This document shows positions 10,861 through 21,770 of a stretch of DNA of 64,000 nucleotides, piece by piece; the first letter of the stretch is position 1, and each line of letters begins with the position of its first letter. The translations under genes and the position numbers were made by a program. A model generated the notes under the pieces. That model was not told where the DNA came from, did no database searches, and worked only from the letters and a program-made list of their open reading frames with translations. Source of the DNA: Tupaia tana (lineage: Eukaryota; Chordata; Mammalia; Scandentia; Tupaiidae); assembly GCA_026018925.1 (NCBI GenBank), contig JAKSZU010000006.1, positions 192,397,449 to 192,461,448 of the forward strand, given 5' to 3'.

Positions 10861-12085
10861 AAACAGAGTTTATTACATATCATAAATACATTTGGGGCAT
10901 TAGGGTTTAATTTTCCCACAGAATACTTTGAAGAAGGGCTGCATAAAATCCTTCACCCTGCTTGGAAGTTGCTGAGCTAACACTAGTCATAAATGCTAGC
11001 CTAAAACACGAGACTACTGGTTCAGAGTGCAGGGTGTTACTACTCACAGCACAGCAGGCAGCATTAGTTTCCCGTTTGCATTGTGATCCTTTCCCCTCCA
11101 AGTCACATGGGGTGATAAGGAATAGTCCAGTTGGATTCTGCACATGCACTAGGTTTGTGTAAGAACTGAAGAACTCTAATTTTCAGAAAGTCTAATATCT
11201 GAAAGGGAACTGCTAGCGTATCTGCCCAGTCTTTGACCCAGAGAAAAACATTATCTTTATTATCTTATTAATAGTTAGGGGGAAATTTTCAGCTCTTTTC
11301 CTGAGGGACTCTCTCTGTCTTCTTAAGATATGTGCTATATAAAACTCCTTGAAAAAATAGTCCAGTGCCGAAGTCCCCAATGCCCCTCCATGAAACATGA
11401 AAACTCCTAGAGAATTATCAACTAGCAATGATCAACCTCACAAAATCTAAGCTATTTTATTCCCATGGAACACATCTATTCTCTAACAGAAAAGCTATAG
11501 ATGGACAAGTAACAATGAGTAAATATTGTCCGGCCAAACACACTGTGCAGGAATTTGTCTCTTGAAAGGCCTGAGAGACAAATTAATTTTGGTAAATCAC
11601 ATATCACTTAAACTCAAATTCGATTTAGACAGCCTGCATTTTAACCACTGTATTTTTTTAGTTCCTACCAAGGATAGTCCTCATAGTATAAGAATACAGC
11701 AAACATTAGGGATAGCATAAATGATAAGGCCACTGTGTTTAATTTCTTGGTTTGGGGGGGTCTATGGCACAGCTGTGCCAGTGACCCAGGTCTCAGAGTC
11801 AGCTACAGCTTTGGCAGTCTGTGTAGGGCAGCCATGAAAGAAGTCGAGTAAAATCTCTTAGCCCTCAAGGATCCTTGGCACAAATCCTGTCCATTACGCT
11901 GAGGAAAAATTATTACAATTTTAGTTTCTGTGGTAAATTTTCCTTGTGTGCATTTTTTTTTTCATTTAATGAGATGGATGCTGGAATTCCAAAGCCTGGA
12001 CCACATGTCCCATAGTTCCAATGGAAAGCACAGAAGTTGACCTCAGTTACTAAATGAATGAATAAATAAATTAAGTTTTAAAAAT
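10861..12085. other. Unassigned DNA
   Basis: About 1.2 kb. Frames here (64-80 codons) are unremarkable. 11753-11910 is less AT-rich ('ctatggcacagctgtgccagtg...'), with a short palindrome ggcacagctgtgcc, and may be an old unrecognised repeat. Confidence 0.4.
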
Positions 12086-12097
12086 AGTAACCTATGA

Positions 12098-12325
12098 GGG
12101 ACCAGCAAATGGTTATGTTACTGGACTCCCACATAGTCAACCAAGGTTTGAGTCCTGGACCCAGCAACTTAAAATTCATGCCAGGCATGTGTGCGTGTGT
12201 GCCCAAAATTCCAAGAGGAGAATGGAGGAGAAGGGATTGCAGTGGGGTCTTTCTCCAGGGGTGATTTCTCACTTTCTGCTCACTTTCTGTCTCTCTCTGT
12301 CCTATAAGTGTACATAGCCTATAGC

Positions 12326-12330
<5 letters not shown>
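12098..12330 (+). mobile_element. tRNA-headed SINE
   Basis: Starts 'gggaccagcaaatggttatgttactgg' and reaches 'ctatagcaaaaatctctc'. A weak duplication, aacctat, lies at 12089-12095 and 12391-12397, beyond the attached microsatellite. Confidence 0.82.

Positions 12331-12390
<60 letters not shown>
12331..12390. repeat. (TC)n(TA)n microsatellite
   Basis: A CT run grown from the 'ctctc' end of the SINE to its left, then a TA run. Confidence 0.93.
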
Positions 12391-12394
<4 letters not shown>

Positions 12395-12397
12395 TAT

Positions 12398-13370
12398 AAA
12401 TATAGTTTTTGTACTTCAGAGAAAAAAAAACATTTCAAAGACTTGATGGAAATGAGCCAAATGTGGTAAGGAAGTCAGTTTAATTCTCTGATGATAATTT
12501 TGCTAAAATATTTATTTAAAAGTCAAAAGTAAAACTTTAAATATGTACATATTAGAAAAATCTATTTGTTGCTAACAGCCTTAACTATCTCACATATACT
12601 CTTTAGAAAATGACAACACAGAGTCATTAGAAGCATCACTAGTTAAAAATACATGTACCTCCTCCAAACTGCAAATATTCGCTATAATTAAATATATAGA
12701 AAAGCAGCAGCTCATGTTCTTATGAATCTATTAATTTAAATCTTTTTTCCTTTAATATATAATTTCATTGTCAAAATCAAATATAAATAACTTACAGGGA
12801 ATATTAATTTGATTCAGACAACTCTTAAAATAGGCATAATTTTATTCCTCTAATGTTTAGGACCATCTTTATCATTCTGAATCACTTCTCTTTTAGAGTT
12901 ATTGCTTTGCTATTAGAAAATGTATATATAAGTAAACAATATTCAAGCATAAACTGTTTTATGTTTATATAAGTAGATCATCAATAGGTTTATGGACCCT
13001 ATAGTTGTCATACTATTCAAATAAGAGTATAAAGTCTCAATATTTGTAAATCTACCTGGAAACAGTTAAGAACTGAAAAATAAACAAAAATATTACCTAG
13101 GCAGGTCATATACATGTATCATCTAGTCTGTTCCATAAACTCCACACAGACATACATATGAGCCACACGCTCATTTTGGATTATAGATAGTTTTAACAGA
13201 TTTAAAAATGTGGTTTCCAGGATTACAAAATAAAATAAATATCACAATGATCATAGGAGAAGGCATGTTGCATTGCAGAGAAGTTTGCATGAGATAAAAT
13301 AGGCCACTAAATAAATGAAAAGAGCTCAACATTATAGCATCAGATAGAATAACCACAGTAACTACCCTCC
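12398..13370. other. Unassigned AT-rich DNA
   Basis: Nearly 1 kb of very AT-rich sequence with no nameable feature. Confidence 0.45.
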
Positions 13371-13634
13371 TTGGTAAACACCAAAAAGAAATTAAATCCT
13401 GTCCACAGAAAAAATTCACACACAAATGTTCAGGGCAGCACTATTTATAATAGCTAAAAATGGGAACAACCCAAATGCCTATTGACTCCTAAATAAATCA
13501 ATAGAATATAGTATATTCATACAATGAAATATGCAGGAATAAAAAGGAATAAAGTGCTGGTTTATAGTATAAGGATGCACCTTGAAAACATTATATTAAA
13601 ATAGAGAATTTAGTCACAAAAATAACATATTGTA
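13371..13634 (+). mobile_element. L1M ORF2 C-terminus / 3' end, part 1
   Basis: Matches the recalled end of older mammalian L1 ORF2: 'gttcagggcagcactatttataatagctaaaaa', 'gggaacaacccaaatgcc', 'gaaatatgcaggaataaaaaggaat', 'accttgaaaacattat'. It continues after the SINE at 13635-13910. The left boundary is approximate. Confidence 0.8.
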
Positions 13635-13910
13635 GGCTGGTTCCATTGCCTGGTGGTTAAGGCAGCTGAATCCCAATGGCCAATCACACAGTTTGAGTCC
13701 CTGATCCAGCAGCTTGAGAAACAGGCTGAGTGTGTGTGCATGCATGCCCTCAAAATCCCTTAAAGAGGGAGAAATGGTGGAAGAATTGTGGCATGATCAT
13801 TCATTATGCATTCCTTATGGTGAGTGCTTTCTTATGTTTCTCTCTCTCTCTCTCTCTCTCTCTGGTAAGTGAATACACCCTTTAACAAAAATAAAAAATA
13901 ATAGGAGACA
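13635..13910 (+). mobile_element. Old SINE inside L1M
   Basis: A diverged member ('ttgcctggtggttaaggcagctgaatccc'), with a CT run at 13839-13862. Duplication acMtattgta lies at 13625-13634 and 13911-13920. It dates after the L1M and has aged considerably. Confidence 0.82.
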
Positions 13911-14174
13911 ACCTATTGTATAATTTCATGCATATAAAATGTTCAAAATAAGCAAAACTAAATACAGGAAGTAGATTAGTGGTTGCTGAGGAAGGACTGG
14001 AGTAGTTGAGAGTAAATGGAGATGACTGCTAAGATGTTTGAACTAAACAGTTTCTTTTGGAGATGAATGGATGTGTTGTAAATTGATCATGGTCTTGATA
14101 CAAACTGTGAATATACTAAAACTCATTAAATTTTAAACTTTAAATGGGTATATTGTATAAATGAATTATATATT
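13911..14174 (+). mobile_element. L1M 3' UTR, part 2
   Basis: Continues the L1M with 'ttgtataatttcatgcatataaaatg', 'gtagattagtggttgctgagg' and 'tgaatatactaaaactcattaaatttt', all typical of L1MB/MC-type 3' UTRs. It is interrupted by a second SINE and resumes at 14424. Confidence 0.8.
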
Positions 14175-14423
14175 TTTTCTTTTAAGGTTTTTGTTGTAGG
14201 ACACAAGCACTCGCCAGAGAGAGACAGAGAGACAGTGAGAAGGAAACTGAAAAATTACCCCCATAGGGTATGGCCATGATGCAATCCCTTCTCCCCCATT
14301 CTCCTCCTGGAATTTTGGGCATGCACACACATGCACCTAACATGCTTTTCAAGCCACCAGGTCCAGGATTCAAACCATGGTTGGCCACATGGGAGTTCAG
14401 CACCTTAACTACTACATTGATAC
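14175..14423 (-). mobile_element. SINE inside L1M, minus strand
   Basis: An exact 14-bp duplication, atgaattatatatt, lies at 14161-14174 and 14424-14437. The head end reads 'gcaccttaactactacattga' on the plus strand. Its body is more diverged than that of the copy at 15539. Confidence 0.88.
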
Positions 14424-14470
14424 ATGAATTATATATTAATAAAACTGTTACAAAAGAAATAAATAAAAAT
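14424..14470 (+). mobile_element. L1M tail, part 3
   Basis: 'tatattaataaaactgttacaaaagaaataaataaaaat' is the usual L1M terminus ('caataaagctgtt' plus A tail). Confidence 0.65.
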
Positions 14471-14732
14471 AGACCCCTTTACAACAAACAGAAGGGTTAC
14501 TACTAAGCCTTCTTGTCCATCCTCTAATATAATCTCCAAAAGCAGAGCATTGTTTTTTTTATAATAGTATACTTTATTCAAGAAAATAATATTTATTCTT
14601 TGTTGTGAAACATTTCTGACACCCCTTAGAGTCAATATTTTTGAAATAATACCTTAATTTCTTAAATTGTTTTGAAAGAAAAATCCACAAATTTCAAATA
14701 GAGTATTTCTATAAATAACCGGTAATTTTTTT

Positions 14733-14904
14733 CTAAAGAATTATTTATTTAATTTAATTTATTCATTCATTCATTTTAAATTGATCAGAGAAAGGCAGAA
14801 AGAGAGAAGGAAAGTGGGAAAACAAGTCACCAGGTCCAAGACTAACAGTGGTTGGCCATGTGGGAGTGTTCAGTGCCTTAACCACCACACCTCCTGCTGG
14901 CCCT
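14733..14904 (-). mobile_element. Short SINE family member
   Basis: The reverse complement gives 'gggccagcaggaggtgtggtggttaaggc', 'cccacatggccaaccac', a skip of the long body, then a degenerate pyrimidine block and an 'aatgaatgaatgaataaatt' tail. An imperfect duplication beginning aataaccRgta flanks it (from 14714 and from 14905). Confidence 0.75.
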
Positions 14905-14919
14905 AATAACCAGTATTTC

Positions 14920-15523
14920 TAAATATAACTAGGTACAAAGAAGTATAATAAAATATATTATTAATCATAGTGTCTCTCTAGCAATTAAAATAGAAAGAAA
15001 AAATGTTTGATAAAGATATCATTTATATTTTGTAAATTCTGATATAACTACTTGTATTTGCTTCTCTGCCCCCTTCACTGAAAAGAATGCCAAGTGCCTC
15101 TGGATATAATAAAGAGACTGTACTATAATAAAATTCTGTTTGAGACACTCAAATCATTTGGAACCAATATATGCTGTCAGCTTCCCATTCCAGTCTATCC
15201 TCATTCCTGTCCACTCTCAATTACAGTAAGTAAATGATACAGTGTTAGGAAAACCAGTCATAGCAATTTCTGTAACACAAAGTGCTTAATGTGGATCACC
15301 ATAAGCTCTAACCCTTAAATGTGTAATTCAGTTTTCCTTAGTCTATCTTTCTACTGACTGAAATGGAGCAGTTGACACAACTACTCTGCATTAAAATGTA
15401 TAGAGGAGTATGGCTCTTCTTTTACCAATAGTTTGCATTATTCAAGGGTTGGAGGAATTTGCATTTTTTAGAGAATACTCAGCATGGGTATTTATTTCTT
15501 GATATATTGTAGATGCATCTTTG
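14920..15523. other. Unassigned single-copy DNA
   Basis: No gene or repeat recognised. Confidence 0.45.
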
Positions 15524-15538
15524 GGGAATAACCCTTTT

Positions 15539-15810
15539 TTTTTTTTTTTTTTTTTTTGAGAGGTTTTTTGCTACAGGGCGCGTGCGCTCGCCAGACAGAC
15601 AGAGAGAGACATAGAGAAAGAAAGCAAGAAATCACCCCCCAGGGGGGATGGTCACGCCGCAATCCCTTCTCCTCCATTCTCCTCTCGGGATCTTGGGCAC
15701 GCACGCACATGCGCCCGCCGTGAGTTTTAAGCCACCAGGTCTGGGATGCGAACTGTGGTAGACTACGTGAGAGTCCAGCAACATAGCCATTACACTAACT
15801 GCTGGTTCCC
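15539..15810 (-). mobile_element. Young tRNA-headed SINE, minus strand
   Basis: Near-consensus, belonging to the 'gggaaccagcag' head subfamily. A 15-bp exact duplication, gggaataaccctttt, lies at 15524-15538 and 15811-15825. Many CpG sites survive, so the insertion is relatively recent. Confidence 0.93.
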
Positions 15811-15828
15811 GGGAATAACCCTTTTAAA

Positions 15829-15829
<1 letters not shown>

Positions 15830-15865
<36 letters not shown>
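15830..15865. repeat. (CA)n microsatellite
   Basis: Uninterrupted CA run immediately right of the SINE's target duplication. Confidence 0.97.
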
Positions 15866-16120
15866 AGTTAAAAAGAAGGAGGTCTCTCCAAGGATGGAAC
15901 AAGACCTCACAGAAAACAGGGTATTACTTCCCAGGATGGAGCATGGAAATAACTTAAGCAAGTTGAGCCTTAAGGGACTAATGGCACCTGCTAATTAGAG
16001 AGTTACCAGATATTGTTTTAGACTCTAAGGTTAAAACCCTAAAAAAGAAAATAAAAATTCCTCCCTTCAGGGAACTTCCATTCCAGTAAAAAGAAAAATT
16101 ACATTTAACAAATAAGTACA

Positions 16121-16308
16121 GGCCCAACTGCTGTAGCACATGCTGGTTGACACTGCTGCTTAGCAGGCCATAGGAGAGGCCTAGTTCTATTCTGGCCTAC
16201 CCTGAAAGCCAGGCATGGTGATACACACCTGTAATCCAAGCTACTGGGAAGGCTGAGTCAGAAAGATTGCAGTATAGCAAAATACTGTATAAAAATAATA
16301 AATAAACA
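16121..16308 (+). mobile_element. Old chimeric SINE: tRNA-like head plus 7SL-like body
   Basis: 16121-16200 folds onto a tRNA-like plan, with an A-box-like tgtagcacatgctgg and a degenerate B-box agttctattct. 16209-16275 then reads 'gccaggcatggtgatacacacctgtaatcc', 'agctactgggaaggctgag', 'gattgcag', colinear with the 5' domain of 7SL RNA (GCCGGGCGCGGTGGCGCGTGCCTGTAGTCCCAGCTACT...). The A-rich end is 'ataaaaataataaataaac'. tRNA/7SL chimeras have been described in tree shrews, which is the main hint to the host lineage. It is decayed and differs from the dominant SINE. Confidence 0.7.
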
Positions 16309-16325
16309 AGCACACACATAATACA

Positions 16326-16567
16326 GGTCTGGCCTCATAGCACAATCATTAAACACAGGGCATAGAGAACCAGATCCAACATGGTCAATGCAGTTTGAAT
16401 GATGGCTTGAAAATCATGCCAGGTGTATGTGGATAAGGGCCCTAAATCCTTAGGGACGCAAAAGTGGAGAAAAAAGTATTATGACATGACCTTGTCCCCT
16501 TGGGAGGATTGTTTTCTCTCTCTGCTGAGCACACAGCCCTCTAGAAAAACAAACAAACAAACAAGAA
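16326..16567 (+). mobile_element. Old SINE, diverged subfamily
   Basis: Head 'ggtctggcctcatagcacaatcattaaacacagggcatagagaaccagatccaacatgg' has an extra 'gggcatagagaaccaga' segment shared with the copy at 30901. The tail is (aaac)n. A probable duplication acat(a)taataca lies at 16316-16325 and 16568-16578. Confidence 0.7.
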
Positions 16568-16628
16568 CATATAATACAAAATCTCTTGGGGAGATGAAGA
16601 AATAAAGAAAAGAAGATGGGAGCAATGA

Positions 16629-16629
<1 letters not shown>

Positions 16630-16660
<31 letters not shown>
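16630..16660. repeat. (TG)n microsatellite
   Basis: Uninterrupted GT run. Confidence 0.97.
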
Positions 16661-18832
16661 ATGTATGAATACATGCTGATGCAGATGAGGCAAATAAGAA
16701 AGGCTACTGTGAGGAAGGTCTATCAGAGTGAAAGTATGGGTGGCAGCACAGTGCACCCTGGAATAGGTAACCATCTCCCAGCAAGACAGCAGGATGCTCA
16801 TGGGATTCTTTCCGGAAACAAGCACAGAACTATAATCAGTTCAGCAACAGAAGAAATTACTGAAGCTGCTGAAATCTGCAGAATGCCTAGGAAAAAAGGT
16901 GGACATGAGCAAAGTAAATTAGTAGGCTCTAAAGACTTGGAAAACAAAATAAGCAACAGTAATCCTTGGGTTTTAGATGATGTGATGAGTTCATAGTCAA
17001 CCAGCTAGAAGTGAAAAATGCAGTCTCCAAATGATGCATATCAACCTGACTGAGTTTTTGAGTGAAAAGAATGCTAGAGAATTTATGGGAGAACTGTGGC
17101 ACTTAATTAAATGCACAAGAAAAGATGAATGGAATCCCTTCAGCTTTCTTAGAACTTAAGAAAGAGAAAGAAAGAAAAAAGATTGAACAAGAAAAACTGA
17201 CATCTATTAAAAAGCAAGAAGACAACAAAGAGAAGAGGGACAAAGAAGAAAAAAAGAGACTGGTCTTGAAGCCCAAGAAGACACAAATCCAGATCTCTTT
17301 CCCCTAGAAGATGATCACCCCGTTAGCAGAGAGAGAAAGTGCAGTCATTCTCAATTTCCCAGTCACCAAACCAGAGCTGCAGTCCTTTGCCAGCTCTGGA
17401 AAAGGAAAAACTCCAGAGCTCCAGGAACCATAAGTGAAAGTACAAGAACCTTCATTACAAGAGGTCACTTCTAGCAGTGACATCCTGAGAGTTCCCAAGC
17501 CTGAACCTATACCAGAGCCTAAAGAACCTTCTCCAGGAAAAAAAAAAAAAAAAAAAATCCAAAAATGAAGAAGAAAAGAAAACTCGACCAAGATCCTGAT
17601 TATGTTCCAAATCAAGATCCAGGACACATTCTCGCTCTCCTTCTCACACTCGGCCTAGACCGTGCCATAGATCCCAATCAGGAGCATACTCACCTCCAAG
17701 GCGGCCACACCCAAGAAGGCAGCCAACACCAGGAACTCCGCCAGCATGAATGCCTCCTCCACCAAGGCCCAGGAGATCTCCAGTAAGACGAAGGGGGCGC
17801 CGCGTTCATCAGCCTCTTTGTCTGGAAGGCGCTCATCATTCTCTTCCTGTCCTTCTGGGTCACCTCTAAAGTAAAGGCTCCAAGGAGGCCATCCAGCCCC
17901 CCTTGAAAACGGGTAGTTATCTCCTTCGCCAAGTCCTCCATGGCGTCACCTCCAGCAACCGCACCACCGGAAACTCATTCCCCTACTCCCCAGCAGTCAA
18001 ATAGTACAAGAAAAAGTCGTGTTTCTGCCTCCAGGGAGAACTTCAGTAACGTGACAAAACATAAAGGTCCTAAGAAAAGAGAGTCTCCTTCACCAACTCC
18101 GAGGCCTCGGAAAGTAGCGTTATCCGAATCCGAAAGTGAAGGCGGCGAATGGTTGGGGCAGATTCTGGGCGGCAGAGACGCCAGGACCGAAGACGAAGCC
18201 GGCAGTGTTCATCCTACTCTGGCTCCTCGTCCTCTTCATAAAGCGAGTGACCCAGGGAGTCCCATGTGAAGAACCGTGAGGTAGGCAGCAGTCTCCGCCA
18301 TGGCCCTTCCAGGAGCGCCTATCCCGCTCCCGGGTGGGAGTGAAGCCGCTCCCCCACCCACCGGAAGGCGGCGCTGTCCTCCTCCTGAACTGCCTCCCAC
18401 CCCGCCGCCTCCGAGGAGTCCTCCTCCCTCCTGTGGGCGCTCACCTTCTCCCAGAAGATATTCTCCTTCTCCACCTCCAAAGAGAACGGCTTCTCCGTTT
18501 CCTCCCTCTAAACAAAGGTCATCACCGTCTCCACCACCAAAGTGTCATGTCTCCCACTTTCCACCTCCTGAAACTCCCCAGTAGTCAAGAGATGTTGGCG
18601 TTTGTCATCGAAGCATAGAAAAGGGTCTCCCCGAGTCCCTGTACCCCAGAGGCCTGGTCGCCACCACCAAGCAAATGGCATTCTCCCTTTCCACGGTCTC
18701 GAGCTCCTCAGGCCTCAAGGCCTCCACCCCTATCGAGAGGAGTATCACGATCACCCCAAAGAAGTCAGAACCCATCTGCAAGCAATAGGCCCATTAGGAA
18801 AGTCTCCGGGTCTCCAGGTCTCTGGAACCTAC

Positions 18833-18873
18833 AAAAAAAAAAAAAAAAAAAAAAAAAAGAAAGAAAGAAAAAA
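18833..18873. repeat. A-rich run inside the SRRM1 retrocopy
   Basis: A long A run with later AAAG units, interrupting the segment that encodes lysine-rich 'PKKIKKAA' in the parent. It is probably slippage expansion of an existing lysine-codon tract after insertion. A second A run at 17540-17558 sits at another lysine-rich site. Confidence 0.8.
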
Positions 18874-19266
18874 GTAGAAGATAAAAAGGCCGCATCGCCA
18901 CGCCTGTAAATCTATCTCTGGCTCTCCTGAGCCAGCAGTTAAAAACCCCCAGTACCTCCATCCCCTGTCCAGTCTCAGTCACCCTCCAAAAACTGGTTAC
19001 CTGCTGTACTGGTCAAAACTCTAAAAACTCCCAACACCAAGCTCATCACCGGCAAGGAATTTATATCAAGAAGGAGAAAAAAAAATAAAAAATAAAAAGG
19101 GTAAAAAGCACAAGACCAACAAAAACACAAGGAGGAAAATGCTGTGGCTACAACTGCTGCAGCTCCTGTGGCCCTGCAGCCATCTATAGTCTGCTCCAGC
19201 CACATCCACCCAGAAAGAACAGCAGTCAGTGCCAGAGCCCAAGAAGGAGACTGAAAGTGAAGCTGA

Positions 19267-19599
19267 CTTATAGACCAAATGTCTGCACTCTGTGGAAGAG
19301 ACTGAAATACTGGACAATGTAAAGGCGCGGAGAGCAGCTGTGGACACCAGAGACAGTGTGGGAGGAGGGTGAGAAATGGCAGAGGATGAGAGGTAGGGAA
19401 TCAAGGGGGAAAAAAGAAAGAAGCAAAACGGTTAAGAACCACGAAAAATTATCTGTTGGTAATAGACATGGCATTATCTTTGATTAAGCCAACATACACT
19501 GTATTCTGGGTGGGAAAATTAATTTTGTAGGCTGTAATGATAAACTGTGAATAAATGTAAAATAAATAAATAAAAGTAAATTGAATACAAATAAAATTT
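19267..19599 (+). mobile_element. L1 3' end inserted into the SRRM1 retrocopy
   Basis: A 5'-truncated L1 of about 333 bp with the usual end: 'caaaacggttaag', 'aaaaattatctgttggtaat', 'ggctgtaatgataaactgtgaa', then an A-rich tail (19552-19599). An exact 13-bp duplication, aaagtgaagctga, lies at 19254-19266 and 19600-19612 and falls in the parent's codons for acidic 'ESEAE', so excising the L1 restores SRRM1 colinearity. Confidence 0.93.
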
Positions 19600-19976
19600 A
19601 AAGTGAAGCTGAAAATAACCTTGATGACTTAGGAAAGTTCCTGCCTGAAAAGGCCCTGAGATCAATGGGGAAGGCTCAAGTGTCCCCACAGTCTTAGGTG
19701 GAAATGTTTGTTATGATGTAAATTTTATTTGGTCTGTACGCATTTCTATTTCAGAATTGCTAAAATGTATTTGAGCCTTAGACTGTAGCCATTGTAATAG
19801 TTGCCAGGTTGAAATTCACCAGAAAAAAAATTGTTTTAATTTTTAAAAGGGTATGAATTTACATTGTAGGTGTTCACAGTCTATTAGTGACATTCTTTCA
19901 TTCACAGCTAACATAAATACATTTAGAGTGGAATATTTAAAGCTCCCCCCAAAATCTCTTTTTAAAAAAGGTGGTT

Positions 19977-20250
19977 GGGACCAGCAGTTAGCAAAATGGC
20001 TATGTCGCTGGACTCCCATGTAGTCGACCGCGGTTCAAGTCCTGGATCCGGTGGCTTAAACTCACGCGGGGCTCATGTGCGTGCATGCCCAAGATCCCGA
20101 GAGGAGAATGGAGGAGAAGGGATGACGGCGTGGCCAACCTCCCCTGGGGGATGATTTCTCGCTTTTTGTCTCTCTTGTCTCTTTCTGTCTGTCTGGCGAG
20201 TGCACGCGCCCTATAGCAAAAACCTCTCAAAAAAAAAAAAAGAAAAAAAA
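19977..20250 (+). mobile_element. SINE in the 3' UTR part of the SRRM1 retrocopy
   Basis: Head 'gggaccagcagttagcaaaatggctatgtcgctgg'. Duplication aaggtgRtt lies at 19968-19976 and 20251-20259. It post-dates the retrocopy. Confidence 0.9.
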
Positions 20251-20660
20251 AAGGTGATTTAAATATTGTTGGCATTCTTATAGTTAAATGTCCCTGGCTG
20301 TTCCCAAAGGTTGTTATCTTTTTTTTTTCTTTTTCTTCTTTTTCTCATTTGAGTCTTAATACCCGTTTAAGTTAAGCTTCCAACCTAATACCATTTGTGA
20401 GTTTGCCCAGAAAGAATACCACTCTTGAGTTACCATGAAAGTATAAATGAATTTTTTAATGCCACCATCTTTCCTGTTGCCTGTGGAGTCTCTGCTAAAA
20501 TAAATCAGGATTCAAGCTCTAGGAAGAGACAGAAAACGAAAGCATGTCAGTTTGTATAGATGTGCAGTAAGTTGATTGAGAACACTGGACTCTATTCTGT
20601 TCTTTCGGTTTTGTGTTGGGGGTGAAAAGGGTTTGTTGGGTTTTGTATTTTGTGTAGTTT

Positions 20661-20702
20661 TAGTTTGTTTTGTTTTGTTTTGTTTTGTTTTGTTTTGTTT
20701 TT
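20661..20702. repeat. (GTTTT)n repeat
   Basis: Seven or so near-perfect TTTTG units in the 3' UTR-like part of the SRRM1 retrocopy. Confidence 0.93.
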
Positions 20703-20765
20703 GTAAAAGCAATAAACTAATCCCAGAAAATATCCTTTCATTCAATATAAAAAAGAAAAAGTAAA

Positions 20766-21480
20766 ATAAGAGAGTGAGCAATGTAGCTTCATGGAGGAAA
20801 AATGTTCTAGGCAGCAAGGAGCACAAGAAGTTTCTAAGACTGAAACAAGATTGAACTTCTTAAGGAATGGCAAGAGGAGCACTGTCACCAGAATAGTGAG
20901 AGAATAGATGAAGACAAAATTAGTATACAAAAAGCTATTTAGGAAAGAAATGGCCTTAGGCACAACTCCCAGGTGTCAGTTTATAAATCTCTGCCTGCTG
21001 GCTTACAGGATTTTTTGTTTTCAAATATGACGTTCCAATATATACTACATTTGACTTTTTAGCATTCCAACATAGAATGCCATCCTACTTGGTCCAATGC
21101 TATTCCATCTTTTTTTTAGATAGACCAAAAAATTACCATTTTTTTGTACTGAAATCTAGAACAGTTAAGAAGACAAGGGGTTATATGTTACAAGGAGCCT
21201 ACAAATCTATTTGTGTACCAAGCAATGTCTATAAACCAAGTAAATACTGTATCTTGTCTATATGTTGGGCTAAAATTTAGTTTCCATACTAATTGATTAG
21301 AATCTCTATACTACTACTTGCTAAATATTTTCAATATCATTCCAGTCTACATATAGTATCTATAGATCTATACAAGTGCAACTATAATTATCCCATGTAA
21401 AACCATGCTAAAGCATTAATAAATTCACAATAGCATCGATAGCATGTCATTCTTTAATTAAAAGATGTAGATAGGGCATG
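20766..21480. other. Unassigned AT-rich DNA
   Basis: No gene or repeat recognised. Confidence 0.45.
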
Positions 21481-21499
21481 TATTGATTCTGCAGTTCAT

Positions 21500-21770
21500 A
21501 TCCTTGTTCCCTATCATCTTTTATCCTTGTGGCAGCTAAAGTAAACATTTAAAAAACAAATTCAAACTATGCATTCCATTTAGAAAACTCCAGTGACGTC
21601 ACATCTCACTTCACGCCCTACAAGTTCCCACATGATCTACTCTCAGTCCCCATCTCGTTTCACTTTCTCTCTCATTTGCAAGCTTCTCAAGTGAACCAAT
21701 TTCTAGTCTCTACCATCATTCTTTTCTCCCTCTAGAATACTCTTCTTGAAGAAGCTAGATATTTTTCTCC
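21500..21770 (+). mobile_element. L2-like 3' region
   Basis: 'ctctcatttgcaagcttctc', 'ctctagaatactcttcttg' and surrounding pyrimidine-rich text follow the recalled L2 3' UTR order ('...ctgttccctctgcctggaacgctcttc...'). Strongly diverged. Confidence 0.4.

Larger units (their letters stand above)
16704..20760 (+). pseudogene. SRRM1: SRRM1 processed pseudogene (SRm160 retrocopy)
   Basis: An intronless, broken copy of SRRM1, a serine/arginine-rich splicing coactivator of the nuclear matrix. Visible pieces in order: N-terminus near 16792 ('GFF..'); 'KKLLKLLKSAECL' and PWI-domain remnants (16850-17115); 'GIPSAFLELKKEKE' and 'IEQEKLTSIKKQEDNKEKRDKEEK' (17125-17260); 'VPKPEPIPEPKEPSP' (17500-17535); degraded RS repeats; 'HSPTPQQSNSTRKSRVSASRE' (17965-18035); 'YSPSPPPKRTASPFPPSKQRSSPSPPPK' (18460-18545); and an acidic C-terminus split by an L1 fragment and resumed near 19613 ('NNLDDLGKF', then 'KALRSMGKAQVSPQS' to a TAG). 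A 3' UTR-like stretch runs to aataaa at 20709 and an A-rich end near 20750. Stops and frameshifts leave no frame over about 110 codons, so it is not expected to encode protein. The 5' limit is uncertain; aaataagaRag near 16692 and 20764 may be the target duplication. Confidence 0.93.

Noticed and set aside
16121..16200. Possible functional tRNA gene
   Set aside because: The boxes are degenerate, the cloverleaf does not close, and it is fused to 7SL-like sequence with an A tail.
16616..16996. 126-codon plus-strand frame
   Set aside because: It starts in a (TG)n repeat and reads through the pseudogene's 5' part out of frame with SRRM1, so it is not a gene.
18300..18618. Two proline/arginine-rich frames of 94 codons
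   Set aside because: These are fragments and shadow frames of the RS/proline-rich part of the SRRM1 retrocopy.
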